DNA from: CAISIP01 sp038326025
Lineage (GTDB): Bacteria > Pseudomonadota > Gammaproteobacteria > Burkholderiales > Burkholderiaceae_C
Reading direction: 5' to 3'
Assembly: GCA_038326025.1 (NCBI GenBank)
Contig: JBBQJP010000001.1
Location: forward strand, 124,001 to 188,000
Length of the DNA: 64,000 nt
A program made the position numbers and the translations under genes. Each line of letters begins with the position of its first letter. Position 1 is the stretch's first letter. The notes under the pieces were generated by a model that ran no database searches, was not told the origin of the DNA, and worked only from the letters and a program-made list of their open reading frames with translations. Shown in pieces: positions 8,707 through 16,963 of the stretch.

Positions 8707-9855
8707 TCAACCTTCCTTTTGTTCGGGTGCATCCATTGCAACCGGTGTGAGCATGATTGTGCGCTGTTGCGCTATGCGCCCGGCCACGCCTGTCCGATCG
8801 CGCACGTCACCTGCCAGCTGACCGCAGGCAGCGTCGATGTCGTCGCCACGCGTCTTGCGCACCGTGGTCACGATTCCGGCATCGATCAGCACACGCGCAA
8901 AGGCGGCGATGCGCGGGGCCGCAGAGCCTTTGAGCCCGGACGCAGGAAACGGATTGAACGGGATCAGATTGAGCTTGCACCAGTTGCCGCCGTTTCCTGA
9001 CTGCCGAAGCAGTGCGACCAATTCGTGCGCCTGCGACACCTGGTCATTGACGCCGTCAATCATGCAGTATTCGAAAGTGATGAAATCCCGAGGCGCATGC
9101 GCCAGATAGGCCACACAAGTCTGCAGCAGTTCCTGCAACGGGTACTTCTTGTTCAGCGGCACCAGGTTGTCGCGCAAGGCGTCGGTAGGCGCGTGCAAGG
9201 ACACCGCCAATGCCACCGGGCAGTCCCGACCCAGTCGCTCCATCATAGGCACCACGCCGGATGTGGACACCGTGACGCGGCGCCGCGACATGCCGTAGCC
9301 ATGGTCGTCCAGCATCACACGCAAGGCCGGTACCAAAGCAGAATAGTTCTGCAATGGTTCGCCCATGCCCATCATGACCACATTCGAGATCACGCGGTCG
9401 CTTCGACCCAGAAACACGCGCAGAAAACGCTCTGCAAACCACAATTGCCCGACGATTTCGCCACTGGTCAGATTGCGGCTGAAACCCTGATGGCCGGTGG
9501 AGCAGAACCGGCAGCCTACGGCACATCCGGCCTGTGACGAAATGCACAGGGTGCCGCGATCCGATTCAGGAATGAACACCGTTTCGACGGCGTCGCCCCC
9601 TCCCACATCGAACAACCATTTGATAGTGCCGTCGGCCGAACGCTGCTCGGAGTTCACAACCGGCATGCGGATCTCGGCGACATCGCGCAATTTGTCGCGC
9701 AATGACCGGGCCAGGTCGGTCATTGCATCGAAATCGGCCGCGCCTTTCTGGTGGATCCAGCGAAACAACTGGGTCGCACGAAACCTCTTTTCGCCCAGCC
9801 GCTCGCAGAATGCGGCCAAACCCTCGAGGTCGTAATCGAGCAGGTTGGCCAACAT
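8707..9855 (-). CDS. rlmN: 23S rRNA/tRNA (adenine-C2)-methyltransferase RlmN
   Basis: Radical-SAM enzyme that methylates A2503 of 23S rRNA and A37 of some tRNAs. The 382-residue protein has the radical-SAM CxxxCxxC set at Cys111, Cys115 and Cys118 (GCAVGCRFCSTGHQG). Before it is the small N-terminal RNA-binding domain, with FRATQLFRWIHQ at about 25-36. A late cysteine in DDIDAACGQL is the expected methyl-carrying Cys. It lies between ndk and pilW with gaps of only 7 and 3 bases, the usual betaproteobacterial order. Confidence 0.98.
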   Translation of the reverse strand: MLANLLDYDLEGLAAFCERLGEKRFRATQLFRWIHQKGAADFDAMTDLARSLRDKLRDVAEIRMPVVNSEQRSADGTIKWLFDVGGGDAVETVFIPESDRGTLCISSQAGCAVGCRFCSTGHQGFSRNLTSGEIVGQLWFAERFLRVFLGRSDRVISNVVMMGMGEPLQNYSALVPALRVMLDDHGYGMSRRRVTVSTSGVVPMMERLGRDCPVALAVSLHAPTDALRDNLVPLNKKYPLQELLQTCVAYLAHAPRDFITFEYCMIDGVNDQVSQAHELVALLRQSGNGGNWCKLNLIPFNPFPASGLKGSAAPRIAAFARVLIDAGIVTTVRKTRGDDIDAACGQLAGDVRDRTGVAGRIAQQRTIMLTPVAMDAPEQKEG

Positions 9856-9862
9856 CGGTGAT

Positions 9863-10288
9863 TTATCGGCTGTAGACGTTCATCGCCGGGAAGAAAAACG
9901 CCACTTCGACAGCGGCCGTCTCGGCAGCATCGGAGCCGTGCACGGCGTTGGCATCGATGCTGTCGGCGAAATCGGCGCGAATGGTGCCAGGGGCAGCCTT
10001 CTTCGGGTCGGTCGCGCCCATCAGGTCACGGTTCTTGAGCACGGCGTTCTCGCCTTCCAGAGCCTGGATCATCACCGGGCCGGAGATCATGAAGTCGACC
10101 AGATCCTTGAAGAACGGGCGCTCCTTGTGCACAGCGTAGAAAGCTTCTGCATCGGCACGCGACAGGCGCGCCATACGCGACGCGACAACCTTCAGGCCAG
10201 CGGCTTCGAAACGGGCGTAGATCTGACCGATGACATTCTTGGCAACGGCGTCAGGCTTGATGATGGAAAGAGTGCGTTCGATAGACAT
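9863..10288 (-). CDS. ndk: Nucleoside diphosphate kinase
   Basis: Transfers the gamma-phosphate from ATP to nucleoside diphosphates via a phosphohistidine. The 141-residue product starts MSIERTLSIIKPDAV, the family signature. The catalytic histidine is His117 in NAVHGSD, followed by an AVEVAFFF-type C-terminal segment. The start is ATG 10288; an upstream ATG would add a 15-residue leader that the family lacks. It heads the rlmN-pilW-rodZ block with a 7-base gap to rlmN. Upstream, the 116 bases to rluB hold only a weak GGGG/CCCC hairpin around 10313-10324. Confidence 0.98.
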   Translation of the reverse strand: MSIERTLSIIKPDAVAKNVIGQIYARFEAAGLKVVASRMARLSRADAEAFYAVHKERPFFKDLVDFMISGPVMIQALEGENAVLKNRDLMGATDPKKAAPGTIRADFADSIDANAVHGSDAAETAAVEVAFFFPAMNVYSR

Positions 10289-10404
10289 GGTGTTTCCTGA
10301 TGGGATGATTCTGGGGTTTACCCCAAGGGGCAAAGCCTCGCATTCTACCGCGGGCAGGGGTCAGATCGGTGGCCCCCCGCGCCGTGCGGGTACTGCAGCT
10401 ATGC

Positions 10405-11868
10405 CTAGCGGCCGCGACCGCCACGCCGGTTGCCACCCCCGCCGCCGGAATTGCCGGACGAGCCACCGTTGCCTCGACCGGGGCCCCGTCGTTGGCCTTG
10501 ACCCTGCCCCTGGCGTTGCCTGGTGAAGCTGTCCGCGCCGATGTAACCAAATGAGGTCTTCATCGGATCGGGTTGTGACTCCGCCGCCTTGCGGTCCGCG
10601 CGTTCGCCCGAGTCATCGTTCTGGGGCCGATTGCGGTCGCGGTTGCGTCCACCCGCAACCGGGTTACCGCCACCGGGTTGCGCCGGTCCGCGTGAAACAT
10701 CGCGCCGCCCCTCGGACGGGCGAGCCGGCGCGCCACCCCGACCACCACCTCGACGCTTGCGATTGGCAGCGCCGCCGCCTGGCGCGCCACCTCTGCCAGG
10801 CGCATCGGCAGCGCCGGCGCGGTCGCCCGCATCACCTGTACGCGCCACGGCCCGGTGCAAGGACTGGATATCGGAATCGTCGAGTTCCATCCATGCGCCG
10901 CGCTTGAGGCCGCGCGGGAGCAACATCGCGCCGTAGCGGATGCGGATCAGGCGGCTTACCGCATGGCCGACCGCCTCGAGCAAACGTCGCACTTCGCGAT
11001 TGCGTCCCTCGGAGATCGTCACGCGATACCAGCAGTTGGCACCTTCTCCGCCGCCGTCCTCGATGGAGCCGAACTGCGCCATACCGTCGTCCAGACGCAC
11101 ACCTTCGAGCAGGCGCTTTTTCTCGTCATTGCTCAACGCGCCCAGCACCCGCACGGCGTACTCGCGCTCCAGCCCGAAACGAGGATGCATCAGGTTGTTG
11201 GCCAGCTCACCTGAACTGGTGAACAGCAGCAGTCCCTCGGTGTTGAGGTCCAGCCGTCCAACCGATTGCCATTTGCCCTGTTGCAACTTGGGCAGGCGGC
11301 GAAACACTGTGGGCCGGTTCTGCGGATCATCATGCGTGACCACTTCACCCGCGGGCTTGTGATAGGCGATCACCCGTGGTGGCGGAGCCTCGACCCGGAA
11401 CCGGATCGGCTTGCCATTGACCTTCACATGGTCGCCATGCTGGATCCGCTGACCGATATGGGCGGGCTCGTTGTTGACCGTGATCCGTCCCTCCATGATC
11501 AACTGCTCCATTTCCAGCCGCGAACCCATGCCAGCTTGCGCCAGCACCTTGTGCAGCTTAGGTGTTTCGGCCTGTGGCGCCAGCACCCGCTTGGGCGCAG
11601 GCACATCCGGACTCTCTTCATCTGCGTCAAATTGGCCAGAGATCACATCCTCGAAACGGATTTTCGCGTCATCCGATGGCGCCACCGCGGATGGAGCGGG
11701 CACTTTTTGCTCGCTCGCCGAGTCCTTCGAGGACACCGCGTTGCCAGTGGGTACGACCTGATCGCCCGCCGCGTCGGTCGCATCCGGGGTCGGCGTCAAC
11801 TCGGCAGGCCGCTGATCATCCTGTGCGGGCGGGTTTACGGGCGCGTCGTCCTGAGGGATGTCATTCAT
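10405..11868 (-). CDS. rluB: 23S rRNA pseudouridine synthase RluB with long disordered tails
   Basis: Isomerises U2605 of 23S rRNA. The protein has 487 residues against roughly 290 in E. coli. Residues 1-100 are an acidic/proline-rich extension, 104-150 form the S4 RNA-binding domain (LHKVLAQAGMGSR), and 165-340 the pseudouridine synthase core with catalytic Asp207 in GRLDLNTEG. From about 345 to the end it is a low-complexity Gly/Arg/Gln/Asn tail with RGG-like and GGG runs, ending in glycine and arginine. Such tails on RluB are common in Burkholderiales and probably bind RNA. The ATG overlaps scpB by 8 bases. Confidence 0.95.
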   Translation of the reverse strand: MNDIPQDDAPVNPPAQDDQRPAELTPTPDATDAAGDQVVPTGNAVSSKDSASEQKVPAPSAVAPSDDAKIRFEDVISGQFDADEESPDVPAPKRVLAPQAETPKLHKVLAQAGMGSRLEMEQLIMEGRITVNNEPAHIGQRIQHGDHVKVNGKPIRFRVEAPPPRVIAYHKPAGEVVTHDDPQNRPTVFRRLPKLQQGKWQSVGRLDLNTEGLLLFTSSGELANNLMHPRFGLEREYAVRVLGALSNDEKKRLLEGVRLDDGMAQFGSIEDGGGEGANCWYRVTISEGRNREVRRLLEAVGHAVSRLIRIRYGAMLLPRGLKRGAWMELDDSDIQSLHRAVARTGDAGDRAGAADAPGRGGAPGGGAANRKRRGGGRGGAPARPSEGRRDVSRGPAQPGGGNPVAGGRNRDRNRPQNDDSGERADRKAAESQPDPMKTSFGYIGADSFTRQRQGQGQGQRRGPGRGNGGSSGNSGGGGGNRRGGRGR

Positions 11869-12706
11869 TGTCGGGTTCCACCATGGGTGTCGCGTCCGTT
11901 GGCAAAGCTCCGGCAGCGGTTGGGTTTGAGATCAAGGTTGGGGTCGAGGTTGGATTGCGCGAACGGGCACCTGCCGATTCGTCATCCATGCTGGCTTCGG
12001 GCAACGGATCAACGCTTGCGTCGACCGGCGTTTTGCCGTCGCTTGCAGCGCCCTGCCCGTCTTCCGGTTCAGCCGGATGGCCCGCTGCAGCGGAGATGCC
12101 CGCAGGGTCAACAGGCAAAGCACCATCGGTCACGCCATCGGCCGGCTCAGACAGCGGCACAAGCGAATCGAACATGTCGGCGGCAACCGCCTCCTTGTCC
12201 AGCAACGGAAGCTGGTCGAGCGAACGCAGCCCGAGGTCATCGAGGAACTGGCGCGTAGTGGCGAACAAAGCCGGACGGCCTGGCGCCTCACGGTGACCGA
12301 TGACCTCGATCCAGTTGCGATCTTCAAGCTGTTTGATGATGGCCGAGTTGATTGTCACGCCGCGAATGTCTTCCATGTCGCCACGCGTGACCGGTTGGCG
12401 GTAGGCAATGATCGCCAATGTTTCCAGCGTTGCCCGGGTATAACGCGGCGGCTTCTCCGGATGCAGGCGATCGAGAAACTCACGCATCTCCGGCCGGCTC
12501 TGGAAACGCCAGCCGCTCGCAACCTGGACCAGTTCAACGCCGTTCTGAGCCCAGTCCAGCTGCAGATCCCGCAACATCTGCGCCACGGTGTCGGCGCCCA
12601 CGGCATCGTCGAACAGCGCGCGCAGTTCCCGTAACTGCAGCGGTTGTGGCGCGCAGATAAGGGCGGTTTCCAGTACACGCTTTGCCTGAGCGGTATTCAT
12701 CGTCAA
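11861..12706 (-). CDS. scpB: Segregation and condensation protein ScpB
   Basis: Winged-helix kleisin-interacting subunit of the SMC-ScpAB chromosome condensation complex. The 281-residue product has the ScpB core at about 5-165 (KRVLETALICAPQPLQLREL; ETLAIIAYRQPVTRGDMEDIRG; GRPALFATT). A ~115-residue acidic, proline-rich C-terminal tail follows, longer than usual. No scpA or smc is in the window, so the partners must be encoded elsewhere. It overlaps rluB by 8 bases and is 126 bases downstream of rluD, a gap that shows no gene. Confidence 0.95.
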   Translation of the reverse strand: MTMNTAQAKRVLETALICAPQPLQLRELRALFDDAVGADTVAQMLRDLQLDWAQNGVELVQVASGWRFQSRPEMREFLDRLHPEKPPRYTRATLETLAIIAYRQPVTRGDMEDIRGVTINSAIIKQLEDRNWIEVIGHREAPGRPALFATTRQFLDDLGLRSLDQLPLLDKEAVAADMFDSLVPLSEPADGVTDGALPVDPAGISAAAGHPAEPEDGQGAASDGKTPVDASVDPLPEASMDDESAGARSRNPTSTPTLISNPTAAGALPTDATPMVEPDNE

Positions 12707-12832
12707 GGGATTCCGGAAGAGGCACCAGCGGGCGCGCGTCGATGCCAGTCAATTTGGAACGCAGCGGGCAGATCGAACGTCTGCGGTGCGAGGATAGGGT
12801 GTCGATGTGCCATGTTGCACGCCGACACGCTG

Positions 12833-13858
12833 TCAAGCCGGATTGTAGCGCAGGCCCACCAGGGCCACGGCCCGCTGCATGTCAGAGGGCAACGGCGTCC
12901 TAAATTGCAGCGGCTTGGCACTGATCGGATGCGCCAGCGCCAGCCGGAACGCATGCAGTGCCTGCCGCCCGATCACCGTCCCGCCCTGCCCGCCATAAGT
13001 TTCGTCGCCCACCAACGGATGTCCGATGGACGCCATGTGCACACGAATCTGATGGGTACGCCCGGTATGCAGGCTGCAGCGAACCAGACAGTGCTTCTCG
13101 TTGCCGTCAATTCGCTCGATCGTCGTGCGGGCATCCTTGGCACCGGTTTTATCTGCGTCCAGCACGGCCATGCGAAGGCGGTTACGCGGATCGCGCCCGA
13201 TCGAAGCCTGCACGTCCTGGCTTGCCGGGCCCTCCCAGCGGCCATGGGCCAACGCCAGATATTGACGCTGTACCTCGCGTGCGGCAATCATGCGCACCAG
13301 CGCGTCCATGGCGGGTCTGGATCGCGCCACAAGCATCAAACCGCTGGTGTCCTTGTCCAACCTGTGCACAATGCCGGCGCGCGGCAGATCAGCCTGGCGC
13401 GGGTCCCAGGCCAGCAAACCGTTGAGCAGCGTGCCGCTCCAGTTGCCGGGGGCCGGGTGTACCACCAGGCCCGCCGGTTTCAGAATCACCAGCAGATCGG
13501 CATCCTGGTGCACAACCTCCAGCGCCATGGTCTCGGGCTTGAAGGCCTGGCTTTGCGGTGTCGGGCGCAGACTTACCCGCATGGCGTCACCCGCCTTCAC
13601 GCGGGCCGACACCTTGAGTTGCGGTTCGCCATTGCGCTCCACCGCACCCTGCTCGATCAGTTGCTTGAGGTAGTTGCGCGAAAACTCACTGATGGCCGCA
13701 GCCAGCACCTTGTCCAGCCTCTCGCCGTGCTGGCCAGCGTCGACCCGCCAGGCCCGGATCTCATTGTCGTCACCGGCATCACCCGCGTCGTCTTCCCCCG
13801 GCAAATCCAGTGCCCCCGATATAATCCCGCTGCTGTTCGTTACCAAGGTTGTCCCCAT
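12833..13858 (-). CDS. rluD: 23S rRNA pseudouridine synthase RluD
   Basis: Makes pseudouridines 1911, 1915 and 1917 in helix 69 of 23S rRNA. Taking ATG 13858 gives 341 residues: an acidic N-terminal segment, an S4 domain at about 45-100 and the catalytic core, with the active Asp168 in HRLDKDTSG. A more upstream start at 13978 would run over the bamD signal sequence and is less likely. The ATG at 13858 itself shares the bases CATG with the divergent bamD start codon. A start further inside rluD cannot be excluded. The yfiH/pgeF gene that often follows rluD is missing; scpB comes next. Confidence 0.95.
   Translation of the reverse strand: MGTTLVTNSSGIISGALDLPGEDDAGDAGDDNEIRAWRVDAGQHGERLDKVLAAAISEFSRNYLKQLIEQGAVERNGEPQLKVSARVKAGDAMRVSLRPTPQSQAFKPETMALEVVHQDADLLVILKPAGLVVHPAPGNWSGTLLNGLLAWDPRQADLPRAGIVHRLDKDTSGLMLVARSRPAMDALVRMIAAREVQRQYLALAHGRWEGPASQDVQASIGRDPRNRLRMAVLDADKTGAKDARTTIERIDGNEKHCLVRCSLHTGRTHQIRVHMASIGHPLVGDETYGGQGGTVIGRQALHAFRLALAHPISAKPLQFRTPLPSDMQRAVALVGLRYNPA
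13820..13856 (+). promoter_or_regulatory. Candidate bamD promoter (-10 box) and leader
   Basis: A perfect TATAAT lies at 13820-13825, 31 bases before the bamD ATG, giving an expected transcript start near 13832 and a leader of about 25 bases. No good -35 box is visible at the right spacing. The box lies inside the 5' end of rluD on the opposite strand, so the two genes have overlapping control regions. Confidence 0.5.
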
Positions 13859-14666
13859 GCTTAGCGCCAAATTATCGATGGTTCGCCTTGTGCTTCTGGC
13901 GGGTACCGCCTTGTGGCTGGTTGGCTGTGCATCCAGCACGCCGGAAGACAAGACTGCCAACTGGAGCCCCAACCGCATTTACGCCGAAGCCAAGGACGAA
14001 TTGAAGTCCGGCTCGTACGACAAGGCAACACTGCTGCTGGAGAAACTCGAGGGTCGAGCCGCCGGTACACCCTTGGCCCAGCAAGCGCAAATCGACAAGG
14101 CGTACGCCCATTACAAGGCGGCCGAACCGGCGCAGGCCCTGGCCACGATCGATCGCTTCCTGAAGTTGCACCCAGCCAGTCCGGCTGTCGACTATGCCCT
14201 GTATCTCAAGGGGATTGTCAACTTCAACGACGACCTGGGCATGTTTTCGTATTTCACGCGTCAGGACCTCGCCGAGCGGGACCAGAAGGCCGCCAAGGAA
14301 TCGTTCGAGGCGTTCAAAGAGGTCGCCACACGTTTCCCGGACTCGCGCTACACGCCGGATGCGCGCTTGCGCATGAATTACATCGTGAACTCGCTGGCCC
14401 AATATGAGGTCCATGTCGCGCGTTATTACTATCAGCGCGGCGCTTACCTGGCAGCCATCAACCGGGCCCAATCTGCGCTTGCCGACTACCGGGAAGTGCC
14501 GGCACTGGAAGAGGCCCTGTACATCATGGTCAAGTCTTACGAAGCGCTGGGCATGACCCAATTGCAGGACGATTCCAAGCGGGTTCTGCAGACAAACTAC
14601 CCCAACAGCCGCTATTTTGCGCGTGGTTTCAAGCGGGATGATGTGCCGTGGTGGCAGGTCTGGTAA
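13857..14666 (+). CDS. bamD: Outer-membrane assembly lipoprotein BamD
   Basis: Essential lipoprotein of the BAM complex that binds BamA and substrate beta-barrel proteins. The 269-residue product has a signal peptide with lipobox LVGC (Cys24). About five TPRs follow, including AKDELKSGSYDKATLLLEKL and the family segment RFPDSRYTPDARLRMNYI. The start is ATG 13857 with its own upstream TATAAT. An ATG at 13878 is in frame but would leave too short an n-region. The 3' end overlaps the convergent helicase gene by 38 bases. Confidence 0.96.
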   Translation: MLSAKLSMVRLVLLAGTALWLVGCASSTPEDKTANWSPNRIYAEAKDELKSGSYDKATLLLEKLEGRAAGTPLAQQAQIDKAYAHYKAAEPAQALATIDRFLKLHPASPAVDYALYLKGIVNFNDDLGMFSYFTRQDLAERDQKAAKESFEAFKEVATRFPDSRYTPDARLRMNYIVNSLAQYEVHVARYYYQRGAYLAAINRAQSALADYREVPALEEALYIMVKSYEALGMTQLQDDSKRVLQTNYPNSRYFARGFKRDDVPWWQVW

Positions 14667-16641
14667 GTTCGCGCAGCAGGGACAATAGCGCCTCTTCCGA
14701 CTCCAGCTTGCGCATCGGCGGCAGGGCTTTGAGCAAGCGCCGGCCGTAACCCATGGCGGTCAGACGCGTATCGCACAACACCAGCACGCCGCGGTCCGAC
14801 TCGCGCCGGACCAGGCGGCCAGCGCCCTGTTTCAATGCCACCGCAGCTTCTGGCAGGAAATAGTCGTTGAACGGACTGCGACCGGCGGCCTCCAACCGGC
14901 CGGCACGGGCCTCCACCAGCGGATCGTTCGGTGGCGGGAACGGCAACTTGTCGATAACCACCATCTGCAAGGCGTCACCGGGAATGTCGATACCCTCCCA
15001 GAACGACGCAGAGGCCACCAGAATGCAGCCCGGCGCGCCGCCGGTGGCTGCTTCGCGCATACGCTCCATCAACTCGCGTTTCGGCCCCTGCCCCTGCACC
15101 AGGACCCGGAGCTCCTGAGTGCCATCAAAGCGGCGTTGCAACTGCTCGCTGATGATGCGCAGCGCCTTGAGTGTGGTGGTCAGCACCAGGGTACGGCCAC
15201 CGAGCTCAAGTGCCAGACGCTCGACCAGCGACGCGACTTGCGCGCTGTGGCCGGAATCGGCCGGTCGCGGCAAGTCGCGGGGCACATACACAGCGGCCTG
15301 CCGCGGGTAGTCGAACGGACTGTCCACCCGCAAAATCCGGGCATCGGACAGGCCACAGGGCTCGGTGAACCAGCGCAATGTCGCCTCGTCGCCCAGTGTG
15401 GCCGACGTGAAGATCCATGCGCGGCGGTTCTCCGCGTCGGCGTCGGACTTGAGCAGTTTCTCCTTGACCGCCTGCGCAATGTCCAGCGGTGACTCGATCA
15501 GACGCAACTGGGCGCCGACGTCAATCCAGCGCACACATGCCGGGTCCCGTTCGCGCACGAAAAATTCTGCCAACTCCCGAAGCCGCGTACCCCGCTCAAT
15601 CAGGCGCTCAAAATCGGGGCCAATCTCCGCCACCTTGGCCATCGTCTCACCCGCCTGGACCAGGGTCACATGCAAGGTTTCCATCGCCGCCTGCCAGGCG
15701 TCCGGTGACATGGTGTCAGGCGATGCATCGGCCCAGCGCAAACGGCTGCCAGGCGGAAGCCGGCCCGCGAGCATGCGCAAATCTCGGGCCGCACGCTCTA
15801 CTTCTGCCGCGGTCTGCTGCCAATCGACCAGACCCCGCGCATGCTGCAGTCCGGCCGCGAGCAAGTCGCGTGCGAAATCGATGAGCTGGCCGCTGGAAAG
15901 CTGCCGGCCCAGGAACTGCAAACCAGTCTCGTTGAGCTGATGCGCCTCGTCGAACACCACGGTTCGCACCGTCGGCAACAGCTCGGCCATGCCGGATTCG
16001 CGAACCGCGAGGTCGGCAAAAAACAAATGGTGATTGATGACCACCACGTCTGCGGCCAATGCTTCGCGCCGCGCCTGATTCACGTGGCAGCTGCGGAACT
16101 TCGGGCACTGGGCACCCAGGCAGTTCTCGCGCGTCGAGGTCACATGCGGCAATACGGGCGACCGCTCGTCCAGACCCGGCAGTTCGGCCAGGTCGCCGGT
16201 GCGGGTCGATTGGGACCATTGCTCGATCTTGGCCAGGGTCCGCAGCAGGGTCCGGTCCTCCAGTACCGGGCTCTGGCGCGCCAGTTCCATCCGGTGCAGG
16301 CACAGATAACTGCCCCGGCCCTTGAGCAGGGCCAAGCGCAGCGGCAGGCCCAGGGCCTGTACCAGTTGCGGCAGGTCGCGCCCGAACAATTGATCTTGCA
16401 AAGTCTTGGTCGCCGTGGATAACAAGACCGGCTGGCCACTGAGCAAGGCCGGAACCAGATAGGAGAACGTCTTGCCTACACCGGTACCGGCTTCGACGAC
16501 CAGGGTGCCGCCGCTGTCAATGGTTTCGGCGATGGCCTGCGCCATGGCGATCTGGCCGCTGCGTGGAAGGAAGTCCGGCAGCAAGCGCGGCAATACACCG
16601 TCCGGAGCAAATGCCTGGTCAACCTGAGCGCGCAGATCCAT
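14629..16641 (-). CDS. DinG/YoaA-family Fe-S ATP-dependent helicase
   Basis: XPD-like superfamily 2 5'-3' DNA helicase. The 670-residue protein has Walker A AGTGVGKT at 51-58 and the DEAH box at 231-234 (VVFDEAHQLNE). Four cysteines form a likely 4Fe-4S cluster: Cys114 (SYLC), Cys174, Cys179 and Cys185 (CLGAQCPKFRSC). C-terminal helicase motifs include SASFWEGIDIPGD and QGAGRLVRR. Length fits YoaA/DinG. Which of the two it is cannot be settled from motifs alone. It lies 3 bases downstream of the small YdcH-like gene and converges on bamD. Confidence 0.93.
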   Translation of the reverse strand: MDLRAQVDQAFAPDGVLPRLLPDFLPRSGQIAMAQAIAETIDSGGTLVVEAGTGVGKTFSYLVPALLSGQPVLLSTATKTLQDQLFGRDLPQLVQALGLPLRLALLKGRGSYLCLHRMELARQSPVLEDRTLLRTLAKIEQWSQSTRTGDLAELPGLDERSPVLPHVTSTRENCLGAQCPKFRSCHVNQARREALAADVVVINHHLFFADLAVRESGMAELLPTVRTVVFDEAHQLNETGLQFLGRQLSSGQLIDFARDLLAAGLQHARGLVDWQQTAAEVERAARDLRMLAGRLPPGSRLRWADASPDTMSPDAWQAAMETLHVTLVQAGETMAKVAEIGPDFERLIERGTRLRELAEFFVRERDPACVRWIDVGAQLRLIESPLDIAQAVKEKLLKSDADAENRRAWIFTSATLGDEATLRWFTEPCGLSDARILRVDSPFDYPRQAAVYVPRDLPRPADSGHSAQVASLVERLALELGGRTLVLTTTLKALRIISEQLQRRFDGTQELRVLVQGQGPKRELMERMREAATGGAPGCILVASASFWEGIDIPGDALQMVVIDKLPFPPPNDPLVEARAGRLEAAGRSPFNDYFLPEAAVALKQGAGRLVRRESDRGVLVLCDTRLTAMGYGRRLLKALPPMRKLESEEALLSLLRELTRPATTAHHPA

Positions 16642-16644
16642 CGA

Positions 16645-16848
16645 TCAGGCCGGGTCGCAGGGTGTCAGTTGGGCGTGCAGGTGCTGCATTTCGTCACGCA
16701 GCGCCAACCGCCGCTTTTTGAGCCGGCGCAAAGCGAGTTCGTCGAGAGGTTGGGTCAGACCGGCGCTGTCGATCAGCGCATCCAGGTCGGCGTGCGCCAT
16801 CGTCAGCTCGATCAGTCGGCGTTCGGGAGAATGAAGGTCGGAATCCAC
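16645..16848 (-). CDS. YdcH-like small protein (DUF465)
   Basis: A 67-residue protein that is nearly all alpha-helical and very rich in Leu, Arg and Asp. The pattern HADLDALID...LDELALRRLKKRRLALRDEM matches the YdcH/DUF465 family of short helical-hairpin proteins, whose function is unknown. It sits 3 bases upstream of the helicase gene and is probably co-transcribed with it. Such small proteins often lie upstream of unrelated genes, so the neighbour tells little about the function. Confidence 0.8.
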   Translation of the reverse strand: MDSDLHSPERRLIELTMAHADLDALIDSAGLTQPLDELALRRLKKRRLALRDEMQHLHAQLTPCDPA

Positions 16849-16924
16849 AGCTTGGGTCTAGAATCAGCCGCAGCAGCCCGCCGTGGGGTCACGGTGGCGC
16901 GAGGCTGAAGACACCCAGGATTGT

Positions 16925-16939
16925 CCCGCTTTTTGCGGG
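16925..16939 (+). other. Small GC hairpin in leader of the PP2C gene
   Basis: CCCGC-TTTTT-GCGGG forms a 5-bp stem with a five-T loop, 25 bases before the PP2C start codon. No T-run follows, so it is not an ordinary terminator. It may fold in the leader mRNA or be chance. Confidence 0.3.
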
Positions 16940-16963
16940 GCACCGTCCCCAGATGGCGCAAAA

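Noticed and set aside
10313..10324. GGGG-TTTA-CCCC hairpin between rluB and ndk as a terminator
   Set aside because: Very short stem without a T-run.
12644..13864. A 406-codon plus-strand frame opposite rluD
   Set aside because: No motif and histidine/glutamine-rich nonsense typical of antisense reading; rluD is certain.
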